This document shows positions 13,934 to 21,867 of a stretch of 25,090 bases of DNA, in pieces. Below the pieces are notes generated by a model. It did no database searches and was not told where the DNA came from. It worked only from the letters and a program-made list of their open reading frames with translations. Position 1 is the stretch's first letter. Each line of letters begins with the position of its first letter. The translations under genes and the position numbers were made by a program. The DNA comes from a virus, in the IMG/VR virus record IMGVR_UViG_3300020465_000090, positions 1 to 25,090 of that record; one strand, 5' to 3'.

Positions 13934-15026
13934 TATCGTCTCCAGTATTTAAGTTAAAGTCAGCATCTACCTTGTCATATAATTCAAGGAATGACTGTTT
14001 GGTTTCTTCATCGAACCTATTTACACATACACCAATTGCCTTTGCTTTATCACCAAAGATGCTATAAGCACGTATGATATGAACTAAACGACGAGTACTA
14101 ATGATGTCCTCAATACCACCATCATAGAATGTCTTACGAATAATGTCACCCCAATCTACAAGTCTTGCAAGAAAGTTTGCATCAGTAACACCTAACTTAG
14201 AAGCAACTGCACTTAAGATTTTATTCTCAACAGAAGGTGCTGGATAATCCTGTTCAAAGGTTACAGGGAATCGCTCAAGGAAGGCTTCATTAAGCACGTT
14301 AGTTCCAATAAATCGTCCGTCATCTGAACCTTTACCTTTAGTGTTTGCGGTTGCGATGATGTTGAAACCCTTCGCTGGTTGGATGAATCTTCCGATTTTT
14401 TTAAGGAAAACTCCCTTACCCTCAAGGATTGATTGGAGGCAGAGGATTTTGTTTGAGGCAAGGTCGATTTCGTCAAGGAGCAAGATAGCTCCTCTGTTGA
14501 GAGCTTGAATAACTGGTCCGTCATGCCAGACTGTGGCACCATCAACAAGACGGAAACCGCCAATAAGATCGTCTTCATCTGTTTCAATAGTAATGTTTAC
14601 ACGAATAAGTTCTCTACCTAATTGAGCACATGCTTGCTCTACAGAGAAGGTCTTACCATTTCCAGATAGACCAGTAATAAAAGTAGGATAAAAAATCCTG
14701 CTTTGTATAATTTTTTTAACATCTCCAAAAGATCCGAATTTAACAAATGTGTCATCTTTTTCAGGAACTAAATTTTGCTCTATAGATGGTTCTACAGCAG
14801 GAGCATTAAAAGACTTTTCAATATTTTCTACTACTTTTGTGGTTACTTCAAGATTCCACTTCCCTTTAGATACTTTATATTTCTGTATTTTCTTAGTTAC
14901 TGTTGAATAACCTATGTCATTCATAGCACAAAATGCCTTAACATCAGCAGCAGTAAATTCTGATCCGTATGTACTTCTTAATCCATCAACTGCTTGTTGT
15001 TCTGTCATCTTAAGTTCAAAAGTCAT
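13911..15026 (-). CDS. cobS: CobS-like AAA+ ATPase (MoxR-type)
   Basis: A 371-residue AAA+ protein of the type called CobS in cyanophages. The N-terminal 95 residues are a small helical, possibly DNA- or partner-binding region, followed by a linker. Walker A is GLSGNGKT at 119-126, Walker B LLLDEID at 182-188, and a sensor 1 segment (NIIATANTKG) follows. In bacteria CobS joins CobN and CobT to insert cobalt into the corrin ring; whether the phage protein does so is unproved, and related MoxR ATPases act as chaperones with VWA-domain partners. Such a partner (CobT-like, 15336-17519) lies just upstream. The gene has its own promoter region after the terminator at 15063-15085 and begins a long operon ending at regA. 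Confidence 0.88.
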   Translation of the reverse strand: MTFELKMTEQQAVDGLRSTYGSEFTAADVKAFCAMNDIGYSTVTKKIQKYKVSKGKWNLEVTTKVVENIEKSFNAPAVEPSIEQNLVPEKDDTFVKFGSFGDVKKIIQSRIFYPTFITGLSGNGKTFSVEQACAQLGRELIRVNITIETDEDDLIGGFRLVDGATVWHDGPVIQALNRGAILLLDEIDLASNKILCLQSILEGKGVFLKKIGRFIQPAKGFNIIATANTKGKGSDDGRFIGTNVLNEAFLERFPVTFEQDYPAPSVENKILSAVASKLGVTDANFLARLVDWGDIIRKTFYDGGIEDIISTRRLVHIIRAYSIFGDKAKAIGVCVNRFDEETKQSFLELYDKVDADFNLNTGDDNESVERV

Positions 15027-15038
15027 GATGTAGTGATT

Positions 15039-15046
15039 TATTTATG
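15039..15046 (-). promoter_or_regulatory. possible T4-type late promoter before cobS
   Basis: The minus strand reads CATAAATA, one base from the T4 late consensus TATAAATA recognised by gp55/gp33. It is 13 bases from the cobS ATG, so any transcript would have a very short leader. Chance matches are frequent in AT-rich DNA. Confidence 0.35.
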
Positions 15047-15051
15047 TACGT

Positions 15052-15057
15052 AGTATA
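15052..15057 (-). promoter_or_regulatory. extended -10 sigma70-type promoter before cobS
   Basis: Minus-strand TGC-TATACT at 15060-15052 fits an extended -10 element. It lies 11 bases after the GC stem of the terminator at 15063-15085, with the same arrangement as the promoter at 5848-5876. The -35 position (15075-15080, TTCTAT) is a poor match, so the extended -10 would have to suffice. It would drive cobS, pebS, gp45 and the following genes. Confidence 0.5.
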
Positions 15058-15062
15058 GCAAT

Positions 15063-15085
15063 AAAAAAGGGGGTATAGAACCCCC
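15063..15085 (-). terminator. rho-independent terminator after the CobT-like operon
   Basis: GGGGGT (15069-15074) and ACCCCC (15080-15085) form a stem with a five-base loop. On the minus strand six T residues follow (15068-15063). It stands 24 bases after the stop of the small gene at 15109 and before cobS. Confidence 0.85.
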
Positions 15086-15108
15086 AGTAGTCAGTTTGTT
15101 AAGTGTCC

Positions 15109-15306
15109 TTACTTCTTACCTGAACGCAATTTGACTGGTGATTTTCCACCTACCCATGCCTCATTTTCAGGAGTACTGGGGTCATCTGCAATGTAATGTC
15201 CTTTATCATTACGTGCTCTTTTTGGTTCAGGAGCAGGTTCTACTGCCTTAGCAGCAGGTGCTGGTGTAGAACTACCACCAGACAACAAATCCCCAAAATG
15301 TGACAT
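15109..15306 (-). CDS. small conserved cyanophage protein between cobT- and cobS-like genes
   Basis: A 65-residue protein when started from the ATG at 15306; the frame also extends to a TTG at 15339 that overlaps the preceding stop. The ATG is preferred because a late-promoter-like motif (15330-15337) lies just upstream. After MSHFGDLLSGG comes a low-complexity alanine/proline stretch (TPAPAAKAVEPAPEPK), then a conserved-looking C-terminal part with RNDKGHYIADDPSTPENEAW and a basic tail. The function is unknown. It could be an adaptor of the CobS/CobT-like pair by position. Confidence 0.68.
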   Translation of the reverse strand: MSHFGDLLSGGSSTPAPAAKAVEPAPEPKRARNDKGHYIADDPSTPENEAWVGGKSPVKLRSGKK

Positions 15307-15329
15307 AACTTTATTTGTAACTTTGGAAT

Positions 15330-15337
15330 TATTTATC
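15330..15337 (-). promoter_or_regulatory. possible late promoter inside the end of the CobT-like gene
   Basis: The minus strand reads GATAAATA, seven of eight bases of the T4 late consensus. It overlaps the CobT-like stop codon and stands 24-31 bases before the ATG at 15306, the spacing expected for a short leader. Confidence 0.4.
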
Positions 15338-17519
15338 AAGCAACAAGTTCTACAAACTCACTCAATATTTTCTTATTCATCTTTTTATTTTTAAGACTTT
15401 TGAAAAATGCCCTTTTAATTTGTGCTTTTGTTGCATCACTCTTAACTTCAAATTCATCATCATTTGCTAAAGCACTGGAAGATAAACCAAAATAAGAATG
15501 ATATCCAGAAGTCTTAATATTAATTGCCTTATGTTTTTTCCAATCTGCCATCAATTTATCACGATCTTCATATTCAGAATAAATGCGAATAAAGGGATTA
15601 GCATCTCTACCACCAATAAGACGAATACCAATAAAATTAGTATTAGGGAAAGACTGACGTAAATCTTTCAAAAGAACATTGGTTACACCTGCCCAGTAAC
15701 AAAGACCTTGAAGAGAATAACTATATCCAGTTTTTCTATTACGAATAACAGATCTATCATCAATCTGATTACTTCCCATGAATCCATCTTCACCATCCCA
15801 ATGGCGATGAAATTTTTTACTATATCTTAGAGGAGCACCTTCACCATCAGTAAGAATTACACACTGAACTTTTTCCACATTATACTTTTTCTGGAATGTT
15901 GGAATAATTTTATGTAAAGCAATCAAAGATTCATTTAAAGGTGTTCCAGAAAGATTCATTCCCATAGGGATTGTATAAGTAACCCAACTATTATAATGAA
16001 ATGAACATGCAATACGAAAAACACTTTTCATTTGCTCTTCTAGAGTTTTAGAATTTACATTACTTGTAAATAAATTCATTAAGGAAAATGTTTCTTCCAC
16101 TAAAGCAACATAATCTTCTTTATCATATGCAGGTAATCTTACACCAGTTTTATCATCATTAACAAATGGACAATCATTAGTAAATGCATAAACCTCAAAA
16201 GGAATTTGAACTTTCTTACAGAACCATAGTAAATGGTATAATTGCTTAATAGTATCTTCCATTACTTGTGCCATTGATCCAGACCAATCAAGCACAAATA
16301 CCAATCCATGATTCTTACCATCAGGCAATACAGTTATTTTCTTAAAAAGATCTTCATTATATTTGTAAGTATGAAGTTTTGATGTATTAAGAACTCCTGT
16401 TTTGGCAGTAGTAGCACGAGCATATGCACTAGCAGACTTCTTACACTCAAACTCTTTAACTAGGTAATTAACTTCTTTTTGAGAATCTCTTTTAAACTTT
16501 GCATACTGAGAATCAACTTCTTCAAATATATCTTCGGGAAGATGATGAAATTGTTGTCTCCTTTCAGCAAATCTTTCTATTTCAGCAGCCCAGTGAAGAT
16601 CAATCTCATTATGTATTACATTATTATTGATTATAACTCTATTCAAATCTAACTCAGGAAGTTCTACATAAGTATTTTCACGAGTATTATTCTTATTATT
16701 AAGATTTTTTAATGCTTCACTAAGAGAATCAGCAGTTTGTGCTATTGGTTCATTTGTACCATTCGTACCACCTACAGGATTACTAGGATCGGAATTACTA
16801 TTATCAATATCGCCATTAACATCATCCATCCCAGAACCTTGAGGATCAGACCCAGACTCTGAATCAGAACTAGGATTATAGTCAAGATCAACATCATCTT
16901 CCATACTGCTGGTGGAACTTTCCCCAACAATTTTCCCAGAAACTTGTTCAGTTTCCTGATTGGATTCCTGTTCCTGCTTGCAGAAATTATATAACGCTTC
17001 TGCTGCGGATAAGGTTTCATCAAACGTTTCTGCATTTTTAATTAAATCGACAATCGGAGTTTCAATAGATGAAAAAGAGATATCAACCCACGAACCAACC
17101 TTGAAATATAGATTAACCCTATCAGCAAGATTAAGAGTATCGAGATCTTTATCATCTAATTCAAAGAAATCTTGGTTATTCAATTCATTATAACCTCTAT
17201 AGAAAGTTTTGGCAATACCTCCGTACCTTCTTTTCATCAATTTCTCAATTCTAACATCTTCAGCAATATTGACAAACTGGGGTGACATTTTATATCCTTC
17301 TAACCACCAATCCCTATCAGGTGTGTAAAGAGCATGTCCAACTTCATGTGCTACCAAAGAATCAAATACATTATCACTAGCATAGTCCCAATTTGGTAAT
17401 GTTAAAACTCTAGTGCGTACATTGAACTGAGCAGTTTCTACACTTCTATGCTCTACTATAAGGTCTTCAGTGGCAAGGAGTTTTGCAAGTTGTGATTTAA
17501 TTTCGTGATTAACTGGCAT
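15336..17519 (-). CDS. CobT-like protein: HExxH metallopeptidase-like N-terminus plus VWA domain
   Basis: A 727-residue protein, the largest after gp43. Near the N-terminus is HEVGH (58-62), a zinc-peptidase motif, followed by NIAEDVRIEK (84-93), where an acidic residue could be the third ligand. A long acidic, asparagine/serine-rich linker runs from about 186 to 260. The C-terminal half contains a von Willebrand A domain with the MIDAS start DWSGS at 411-415. This build recalls bacterial CobT and the VWA partners of MoxR ATPases; the phage also has a CobS-like ATPase nearby. The pair may act as a metal chelatase or as a protein-remodelling machine; I cannot decide. A good ribosome binding site (AAAGGA) precedes the ATG, and a TATAAT lies at 17543-17548. 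Confidence 0.82.
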   Translation of the reverse strand: MPVNHEIKSQLAKLLATEDLIVEHRSVETAQFNVRTRVLTLPNWDYASDNVFDSLVAHEVGHALYTPDRDWWLEGYKMSPQFVNIAEDVRIEKLMKRRYGGIAKTFYRGYNELNNQDFFELDDKDLDTLNLADRVNLYFKVGSWVDISFSSIETPIVDLIKNAETFDETLSAAEALYNFCKQEQESNQETEQVSGKIVGESSTSSMEDDVDLDYNPSSDSESGSDPQGSGMDDVNGDIDNSNSDPSNPVGGTNGTNEPIAQTADSLSEALKNLNNKNNTRENTYVELPELDLNRVIINNNVIHNEIDLHWAAEIERFAERRQQFHHLPEDIFEEVDSQYAKFKRDSQKEVNYLVKEFECKKSASAYARATTAKTGVLNTSKLHTYKYNEDLFKKITVLPDGKNHGLVFVLDWSGSMAQVMEDTIKQLYHLLWFCKKVQIPFEVYAFTNDCPFVNDDKTGVRLPAYDKEDYVALVEETFSLMNLFTSNVNSKTLEEQMKSVFRIACSFHYNSWVTYTIPMGMNLSGTPLNESLIALHKIIPTFQKKYNVEKVQCVILTDGEGAPLRYSKKFHRHWDGEDGFMGSNQIDDRSVIRNRKTGYSYSLQGLCYWAGVTNVLLKDLRQSFPNTNFIGIRLIGGRDANPFIRIYSEYEDRDKLMADWKKHKAINIKTSGYHSYFGLSSSALANDDEFEVKSDATKAQIKRAFFKSLKNKKMNKKILSEFVELVA

Positions 17520-17689
17520 CGTTGTCCTTTGTTGTTGAACCTATTATACGACGAAACCCCACGCTTGGTGGGGTTCAATAGACGGTTTATCAACTGTCTT
17601 CTTCTTTTTCTTGCTTGACGCAACGCTTGAGGTTTTAAATGACTCTTCTGTTCCTTCTTGGAATGATGCTGCCAATTAGGGACTTTCAT
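17456..17689 (-). CDS. doubtful small basic ORF upstream of the CobT-like gene
   Basis: An ATG-started frame of 77 codons, rich in lysine and arginine (RQARKRRRQ), that overlaps the CobT-like start by 64 bases. A late-promoter-like AATAAATA at 17712-17719 stands in front. A second frame in the same stretch, starting at a TTG near 17677 and ending with TAA inside the TATAAT box, has codon use closer to the neighbours (about 43 residues, ending AWGFVV). One of the two may be a gene, and the sequence alone does not decide. Neither resembles a known family. Confidence 0.3.
   Translation of the reverse strand: MKVPNWQHHSKKEQKSHLKPQALRQARKRRRQLINRLLNPTKRGVSSYNRFNNKGQRCQLITKLNHNLQNSLPLKTL
17543..17548 (-). 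promoter_or_regulatory. -10 box (TATAAT) before the CobT-like gene
   Basis: A consensus TATAAT on the minus strand, 24 bases before the ATG at 17519. There is no convincing -35 hexamer (CCACCA at 17 bases spacing) and no TG extension, so activity is uncertain. Confidence 0.4.
17555..17575 (-). terminator. GC-rich hairpin, weak terminator candidate
   Basis: AACCCCAC (17555-17562) and GTGGGGTT (17568-17575) form a perfect eight-pair stem with loop GCTTG. Only three T residues follow on the minus strand, so it is a weak terminator. It separates the sulfotransferase operon from the CobT-like gene and, like the other two terminators here, is followed closely by a -10 box. Confidence 0.5.
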
Positions 17690-17711
17690 TGTTTTTAAGT
17701 ATGTTATATTC

Positions 17712-17719
17712 TATTTATT
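17712..17719 (-). promoter_or_regulatory. possible late promoter after the sulfotransferase gene
   Basis: The minus strand reads AATAAATA, seven of eight bases of the T4 late consensus, in the short spacer after the sulfotransferase stop (17728). It would transcribe the doubtful small ORF and the CobT-like gene. Confidence 0.4.
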
Positions 17720-17727
17720 TTACCACA

Positions 17728-18486
17728 TCATATCAAATTTTCATAAAAATCTATTGAATCTTTTAATTTGGATCTTGCTAATTTTAAATCTTCATGAGAT
17801 AATTCAACATTAAAATTCCTTACATTTTGAGGATCAGAAAACACATTAATCATTGGAACTTCAAGAAATTCTGTCAATTGCTTTTGTCTCTTCTGATCTA
17901 GAAAAAAATGTTCAGTGGTCAAACACATGACATTTTCAAAAACTTTTTCATATTTTTCTTTTACATCTTTATATAGAGATTGAAGTTTAAGATTGTTTAT
18001 ATATTCCATAAATAAATCTCTTTTATTTTTAAGATTTACACCAAAGCAACTAGCATCATGATGAAGCATACCAATGTATGAAATTAGTCTTCTAATAGGT
18101 TCCCTATAAATTAAAATTATTTTTACATCAAAATAATCTTTCAATTTATTATTTACTTGATATAAAAATTTTTGTGGTAGAAGAAAATAAGATTGACTAA
18201 AATCAGCTGGATTTGAATGAGAATTTAAATATGATATGTAATTATCTAAATTATATGGATATAATAATCCTCTTCTTTCATTCTCAGTAATGGCATATGA
18301 TACTTGTGGATTAATTAATTCTGATGGATACATTGGATCACCATTATCAGCATTATTATGAAGTAAAGAAAGATAATGAATCTCTTTATGATCTGATCCT
18401 TTAATAATATTATTACAACTTAACAAATTCCATAATGAAGTCGTTCCTGATCTGGGAATACCAGGACATAATATTAATTTTTTCAT
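17728..18486 (-). CDS. sulfotransferase-domain protein
   Basis: A 252-residue PAPS-dependent sulfotransferase-like protein. The 5'-phosphosulfate-binding loop is GIPRSGTTSLW (PRSGTTS at 11-17), and the 3'-phosphate-binding region is IILIYREPIRRLISYIG with R128 and S137. These two motifs at the expected distance make the fold call secure. The acceptor is unknown; sugars, lipids or tyrosines are typical in the family. It follows gp46 with a four-base overlap (ATGA), so it is transcribed with the recombination genes but has no evident role there. Its codons are more AT-rich and lysine/asparagine-rich than neighbours, which suggests recent gain. Sulfotransferase-like genes have been noted in some marine phages as far as I recall. 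Confidence 0.82.
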   Translation of the reverse strand: MKKLILCPGIPRSGTTSLWNLLSCNNIIKGSDHKEIHYLSLLHNNADNGDPMYPSELINPQVSYAITENERRGLLYPYNLDNYISYLNSHSNPADFSQSYFLLPQKFLYQVNNKLKDYFDVKIILIYREPIRRLISYIGMLHHDASCFGVNLKNKRDLFMEYINNLKLQSLYKDVKEKYEKVFENVMCLTTEHFFLDQKRQKQLTEFLEVPMINVFSDPQNVRNFNVELSHEDLKLARSKLKDSIDFYENLI

Positions 18487-20213
18487 TGTTCTTGTATCTC
18501 TTTTGACACCATACTAGAAAATCCCCTAACTTTGTCAAACTTTATGACACTTTGAAATTTGTCATGAAGATCTGTCTTATGGGATATTACAAATATGTTT
18601 GCATCTTTAATTATAAAACGAATGATTTTAAGAAACTCATCCGTACCCAATCCATCAAGAGAACTATCAAATACCTCATCCATAATAAGAAGATTGGTAT
18701 TAACAGAGTTCTTTACTCTAGCAACTTCTCTCCAAGTAAAAAGTAATGCTAAGTCAATTCTCATCTTCTCCCCTTCACTGAATGATGAATATGAAAAGTC
18801 TTCGTGAATTGGTGATTCTATACTTTCATTAAACTCTTCATCAAGTTTAAAATTGATATAGAACTCCATCATCTGCAGATAACGATTAACCTGCTGATTA
18901 ATAAAAGGAAGATACTTTTTAATAATTTTAGTCTTTACACCATCATCCCTTAATAAGGAATATGCAAAATCGTGATGTATTATTTCTTGCTTCTTTGTTG
19001 CTAGATCTTCTGTAGTATTATTGAGATTTGTTTTAAACTCTGCTAATTTCTCATGCTCAGTATTTCTGTTTTTAAGTTGAGTGGTAATAGTTTGAACTTC
19101 TTCTTCAAGGTCTCTGATTTGTTTTTGGTTGACACTGATTCTAGTATTGTTTTGAGAAATGTCATTATTGAGTTTAGTAATCTCCTTAGTAAAATTGTTA
19201 AACTGACGTTCTCGATCCTGTTCCAATTTAATAGTCTCTTCCAGTTCCTTAAAACCTTTCTTGAGATCCCTTGCTTTATTTTGAACGTCAGCAACTTTAT
19301 TTAACCTAAATGATTCTTCTATAGACTGAGTACAAGTAGGACATACCGTATTGTCTGTGAAAAACTTATGTTCTTTCGTAATTGTTGCTACTTTTTGAGT
19401 AATTTTACCTTTAAGATTATTAAGTTTCACTAACTTACTTCCAGCATCTATAACATCTTCTTGCTTCTTTATAACATCATCAATATTACCTTTTATAATC
19501 TCATTCATCTCTATATGAGTATCATTTTCAATACCCAATGTCTTCATTTTATCTTTATGAGAATCTATTTGATCATATCCTTGTTTCTCTATTTCAACAA
19601 TAAATTTATTTTGCATATTCATTTTATCAGTCAGATTTTCCTTTTTAAGATCCAACGATTTAACAATATTTTTCTTATCTTTTAATTGATCTCTAAGTAT
19701 ATTATTCATAGCAGAGAAAATTCTAATATCCAAAAGATCTTCAATAACTTCCCTACGATTAGAACCTGTCAATTGCATGAAAGGAACAAAAGTGCTGCTA
19801 CCCAAGATTACAATTTGAGTAAAGGATTTATAATTTAATTTTAAAACAGTTTCTTCAAGAATTTTTTGTCTAGCACGATCATCTGATTCCTTATTTAAAG
19901 GAACACCATTAACCTCAATATCAAATATATTTGGTTTTATTCCTCTACGAATTATATAATCTCTACTGTTGATAGAAAACTCAACCTCAACCATAGATTC
20001 CCTTTCATTAGTCGCATTAATTAATTGACTTTTATTAATCTTACGAAATGGTTTATTGAATAATGCAAATGTAAGAGCATCTAAAATAGTACTCTTACCT
20101 GCACCATTAGTACCAATAATTAAATTGGTATGGCATTCTTGAAAATTAACTTCCGTATATTGATTGCCTGTAGATAGGAAGTTCTTCCATCTAATCTTCT
20201 GAAATGTTATCAT
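18483..20213 (-). CDS. 46: gp46 recombination nuclease ATPase subunit (Rad50/SbcC-like)
   Basis: A 576-residue SMC-type ATPase, T4 gp46 homologue (560). With gp47 it resects DNA ends for UvsX-driven recombination and helps degrade host DNA. Walker A is GTNGAGKS at 34-41. Two long coiled-coil arms surround a zinc hook CPTC at 291-294. The ABC signature FSEGEKMR is at 478-485 and Walker B LLIMDE at 508-513. The stop overlaps the sulfotransferase start by four bases; the start lies 23 bases inside the DUF3110 gene. Confidence 0.96.
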   Translation of the reverse strand: MITFQKIRWKNFLSTGNQYTEVNFQECHTNLIIGTNGAGKSTILDALTFALFNKPFRKINKSQLINATNERESMVEVEFSINSRDYIIRRGIKPNIFDIEVNGVPLNKESDDRARQKILEETVLKLNYKSFTQIVILGSSTFVPFMQLTGSNRREVIEDLLDIRIFSAMNNILRDQLKDKKNIVKSLDLKKENLTDKMNMQNKFIVEIEKQGYDQIDSHKDKMKTLGIENDTHIEMNEIIKGNIDDVIKKQEDVIDAGSKLVKLNNLKGKITQKVATITKEHKFFTDNTVCPTCTQSIEESFRLNKVADVQNKARDLKKGFKELEETIKLEQDRERQFNNFTKEITKLNNDISQNNTRISVNQKQIRDLEEEVQTITTQLKNRNTEHEKLAEFKTNLNNTTEDLATKKQEIIHHDFAYSLLRDDGVKTKIIKKYLPFINQQVNRYLQMMEFYINFKLDEEFNESIESPIHEDFSYSSFSEGEKMRIDLALLFTWREVARVKNSVNTNLLIMDEVFDSSLDGLGTDEFLKIIRFIIKDANIFVISHKTDLHDKFQSVIKFDKVRGFSSMVSKEIQEQ

Positions 20214-20469
20214 TCGCTCTAGGAGGTATCACAATGTCGTTAGGTGTAATCACAGCGTACTTGTAATTATACACCTTACACGTTTTAATTGCAACCTTCC
20301 CATCAACTTCAATTATTGCCATCTCTGCTTCATCCTGTTCATGTAATTGCATTGCATACCTTTCAGCATCATCTTCTCTCTCAAATAAAAACAGTACTTT
20401 ATCACCATACTCATCCTGAACGGCATAAGCACCTTCTTCTGCTTTTTCTTTAAGTGTAAGAAGAAACAC
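20191..20469 (-). CDS. DUF3110 protein (cyanobacterial family) between gp46 and gp47
   Basis: A 92-residue protein that starts with GTG at 20469, sharing one base with the gp47 stop (TAGTG). The pattern FLLTLKEKAEEGAYAVQ, VLFLFEREDDAERYAMQLHEQD, and VITPNDIVIPPRAND matches DUF3110, a family of small proteins almost limited to cyanobacteria and cyanophages. Its function is unknown. No ATG occurs before residue 39, which would cut the domain, so the GTG start is well supported. It is nested between the two subunit genes of the gp46/gp47 nuclease and overlaps gp46 by 23 bases, so it is co-translated with them. Confidence 0.8.
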   Translation of the reverse strand: MFLLTLKEKAEEGAYAVQDEYGDKVLFLFEREDDAERYAMQLHEQDEAEMAIIEVDGKVAIKTCKVYNYKYAVITPNDIVIPPRANDNISED

Positions 20470-21503
20470 TATTCAACCTCACAAGCTTCTGTGTAAATCT
20501 TCTGTAAAATACCTTTAATGATTGACTTATCACAATCAATCTCAGACTCATCGATATATCTATTTAGAATTGATATGGTATTTTCAGTTTCCTCTACTTC
20601 AAAATCTTCATTTTCTTCAATATTAAAATTCTCTATTATTTTCAATTCTTGTACTCCTATAGAGTATAACTTATCTAAGAATTTTTCAAATGATTTTTGA
20701 TTACTTTTCTTCTTAACAATAACTTTTACAACTTTACCTTTATATTCTGTAGCATTGAATAATTTATAGTTCTCATCTTCATACCAAATATTATAAAACA
20801 ATCTGTATGGATTATTTACAGGAGTCTGTTCTAATGTTTCTGTATCAAATATATGAAATCCTCTAGGATCGTTTACATCATTCCAGAACATCTCATAGGG
20901 ATTACCAAGATAAAATATCTTTCCATCATTAGAACGAGTATGAAAATGTCCAGAAAATACTTTTTCAAACTTATCAAAAATCTTAACATCCATCCCATCT
21001 TCCATCATATGACCACGAGTTGCCTTAAAACCATTAAGTTCTAAATGACCCATAGCAACTTTTGCTTTAGATTTTTTAATCATATTACTAGTCTCATCAT
21101 AATTCTCAGAATTAATCCAAGGTAACATTAGTATTTTTAAACCATCAACTTTAATTTCCGTTGGTTTAGAATAAACCTTTATATTGGAATAATTACGCAA
21201 TAATAATTCAGGTGAATTTACAAAATTAGTATTCTTATAATAACAATCATGATTACCAATAATTGACTGCACATTATACTTCTTAAGTGGTTCAAATATA
21301 ACTCTCTTAGACCATTCTAAAGTTTGTAAATCTATAGATTTTCTACTATCAAATATATCTCCTAAATGAAGTACTGTAGTAATACCTTCCTTCTCTAATG
21401 TAGGAAAGAAAATATCATTATAAAACTTTTCAAAATAATCATGTAGATGTTTAGAACCCTTCCTCGCACCATAGTGAGTATCAGTTATTATTGCTACTTT
21501 CAT
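20469..21503 (-). CDS. 47: gp47 recombination nuclease subunit (Mre11/SbcD-like)
   Basis: A 344-residue metallophosphoesterase nuclease, T4 gp47 homologue (339). All phosphoesterase motifs are present: D8 and H10 in DTHYG, D49 in LHLGDIFDS, N84 and H85 in GNHD, H153 in MGHLEL, and H186 and H188 in SGHFHTR. These residues bind two metal ions. It works with gp46 on DNA ends. The gene starts one base into the stop of the upstream 120-aa gene and is followed by DUF3110. Confidence 0.96.
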   Translation of the reverse strand: MKVAIITDTHYGARKGSKHLHDYFEKFYNDIFFPTLEKEGITTVLHLGDIFDSRKSIDLQTLEWSKRVIFEPLKKYNVQSIIGNHDCYYKNTNFVNSPELLLRNYSNIKVYSKPTEIKVDGLKILMLPWINSENYDETSNMIKKSKAKVAMGHLELNGFKATRGHMMEDGMDVKIFDKFEKVFSGHFHTRSNDGKIFYLGNPYEMFWNDVNDPRGFHIFDTETLEQTPVNNPYRLFYNIWYEDENYKLFNATEYKGKVVKVIVKKKSNQKSFEKFLDKLYSIGVQELKIIENFNIEENEDFEVEETENTISILNRYIDESEIDCDKSIIKGILQKIYTEACEVE

Positions 21504-21865
21504 TATTTACGTACTGGTACTTCAATTGTCCATGATGGTGATTCTAATTTAACCATCTTAAATTGTTTTCGATTCTTCTCATAAGTAGCAGCAGGTTCAT
21601 CACCAGCAGTCTCACCATAATTAGGTTTGTTTGGATTTTTTAAACCCATATAATCTAGTATTGCACCATCTACCATGAAAAATAGTGCATCCCATGTTAA
21701 TGTATCTCTTAAATTAACTGCAATTCTATCAACATCATTTTCATCAAGATACTCACCAGTTGCTACTGCTTTTGAGTAATCTTCATATTGAGTCAAGAGT
21801 TTTGCTCTTGCTTCTACCAACTTATTGAGGTTGATAGAAATTTTTACATCGTCATCAATTGCCAT
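21503..21865 (-). CDS. conserved cyanophage protein between gp55 and gp47
   Basis: A 120-residue protein of unknown function. The first 80 residues are helical (LNKLVEARAKLLTQYEDYSKAV, then DVDRIAVNLRDTLTWDALFFMV). The end forms strands with KMVKLESPSWTIEVPVRK. The two-base gap to gp55 upstream and the one-base overlap with gp47 downstream place it in the gp55-gp47-gp46 operon. I do not recognise the family, though such a gene at this place is usual for cyanophages in my recollection. Confidence 0.68.
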   Translation of the reverse strand: MAIDDDVKISINLNKLVEARAKLLTQYEDYSKAVATGEYLDENDVDRIAVNLRDTLTWDALFFMVDGAILDYMGLKNPNKPNYGETAGDEPAATYEKNRKQFKMVKLESPSWTIEVPVRK

Positions 21866-21867
21866 TG

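Noticed and set aside
15307-15339. TTG-started longer form of the small protein before cobS
   Set aside because: The added eleven residues are polar and do not look conserved, and a late-promoter motif overlaps this stretch; the ATG at 15306 is favoured.
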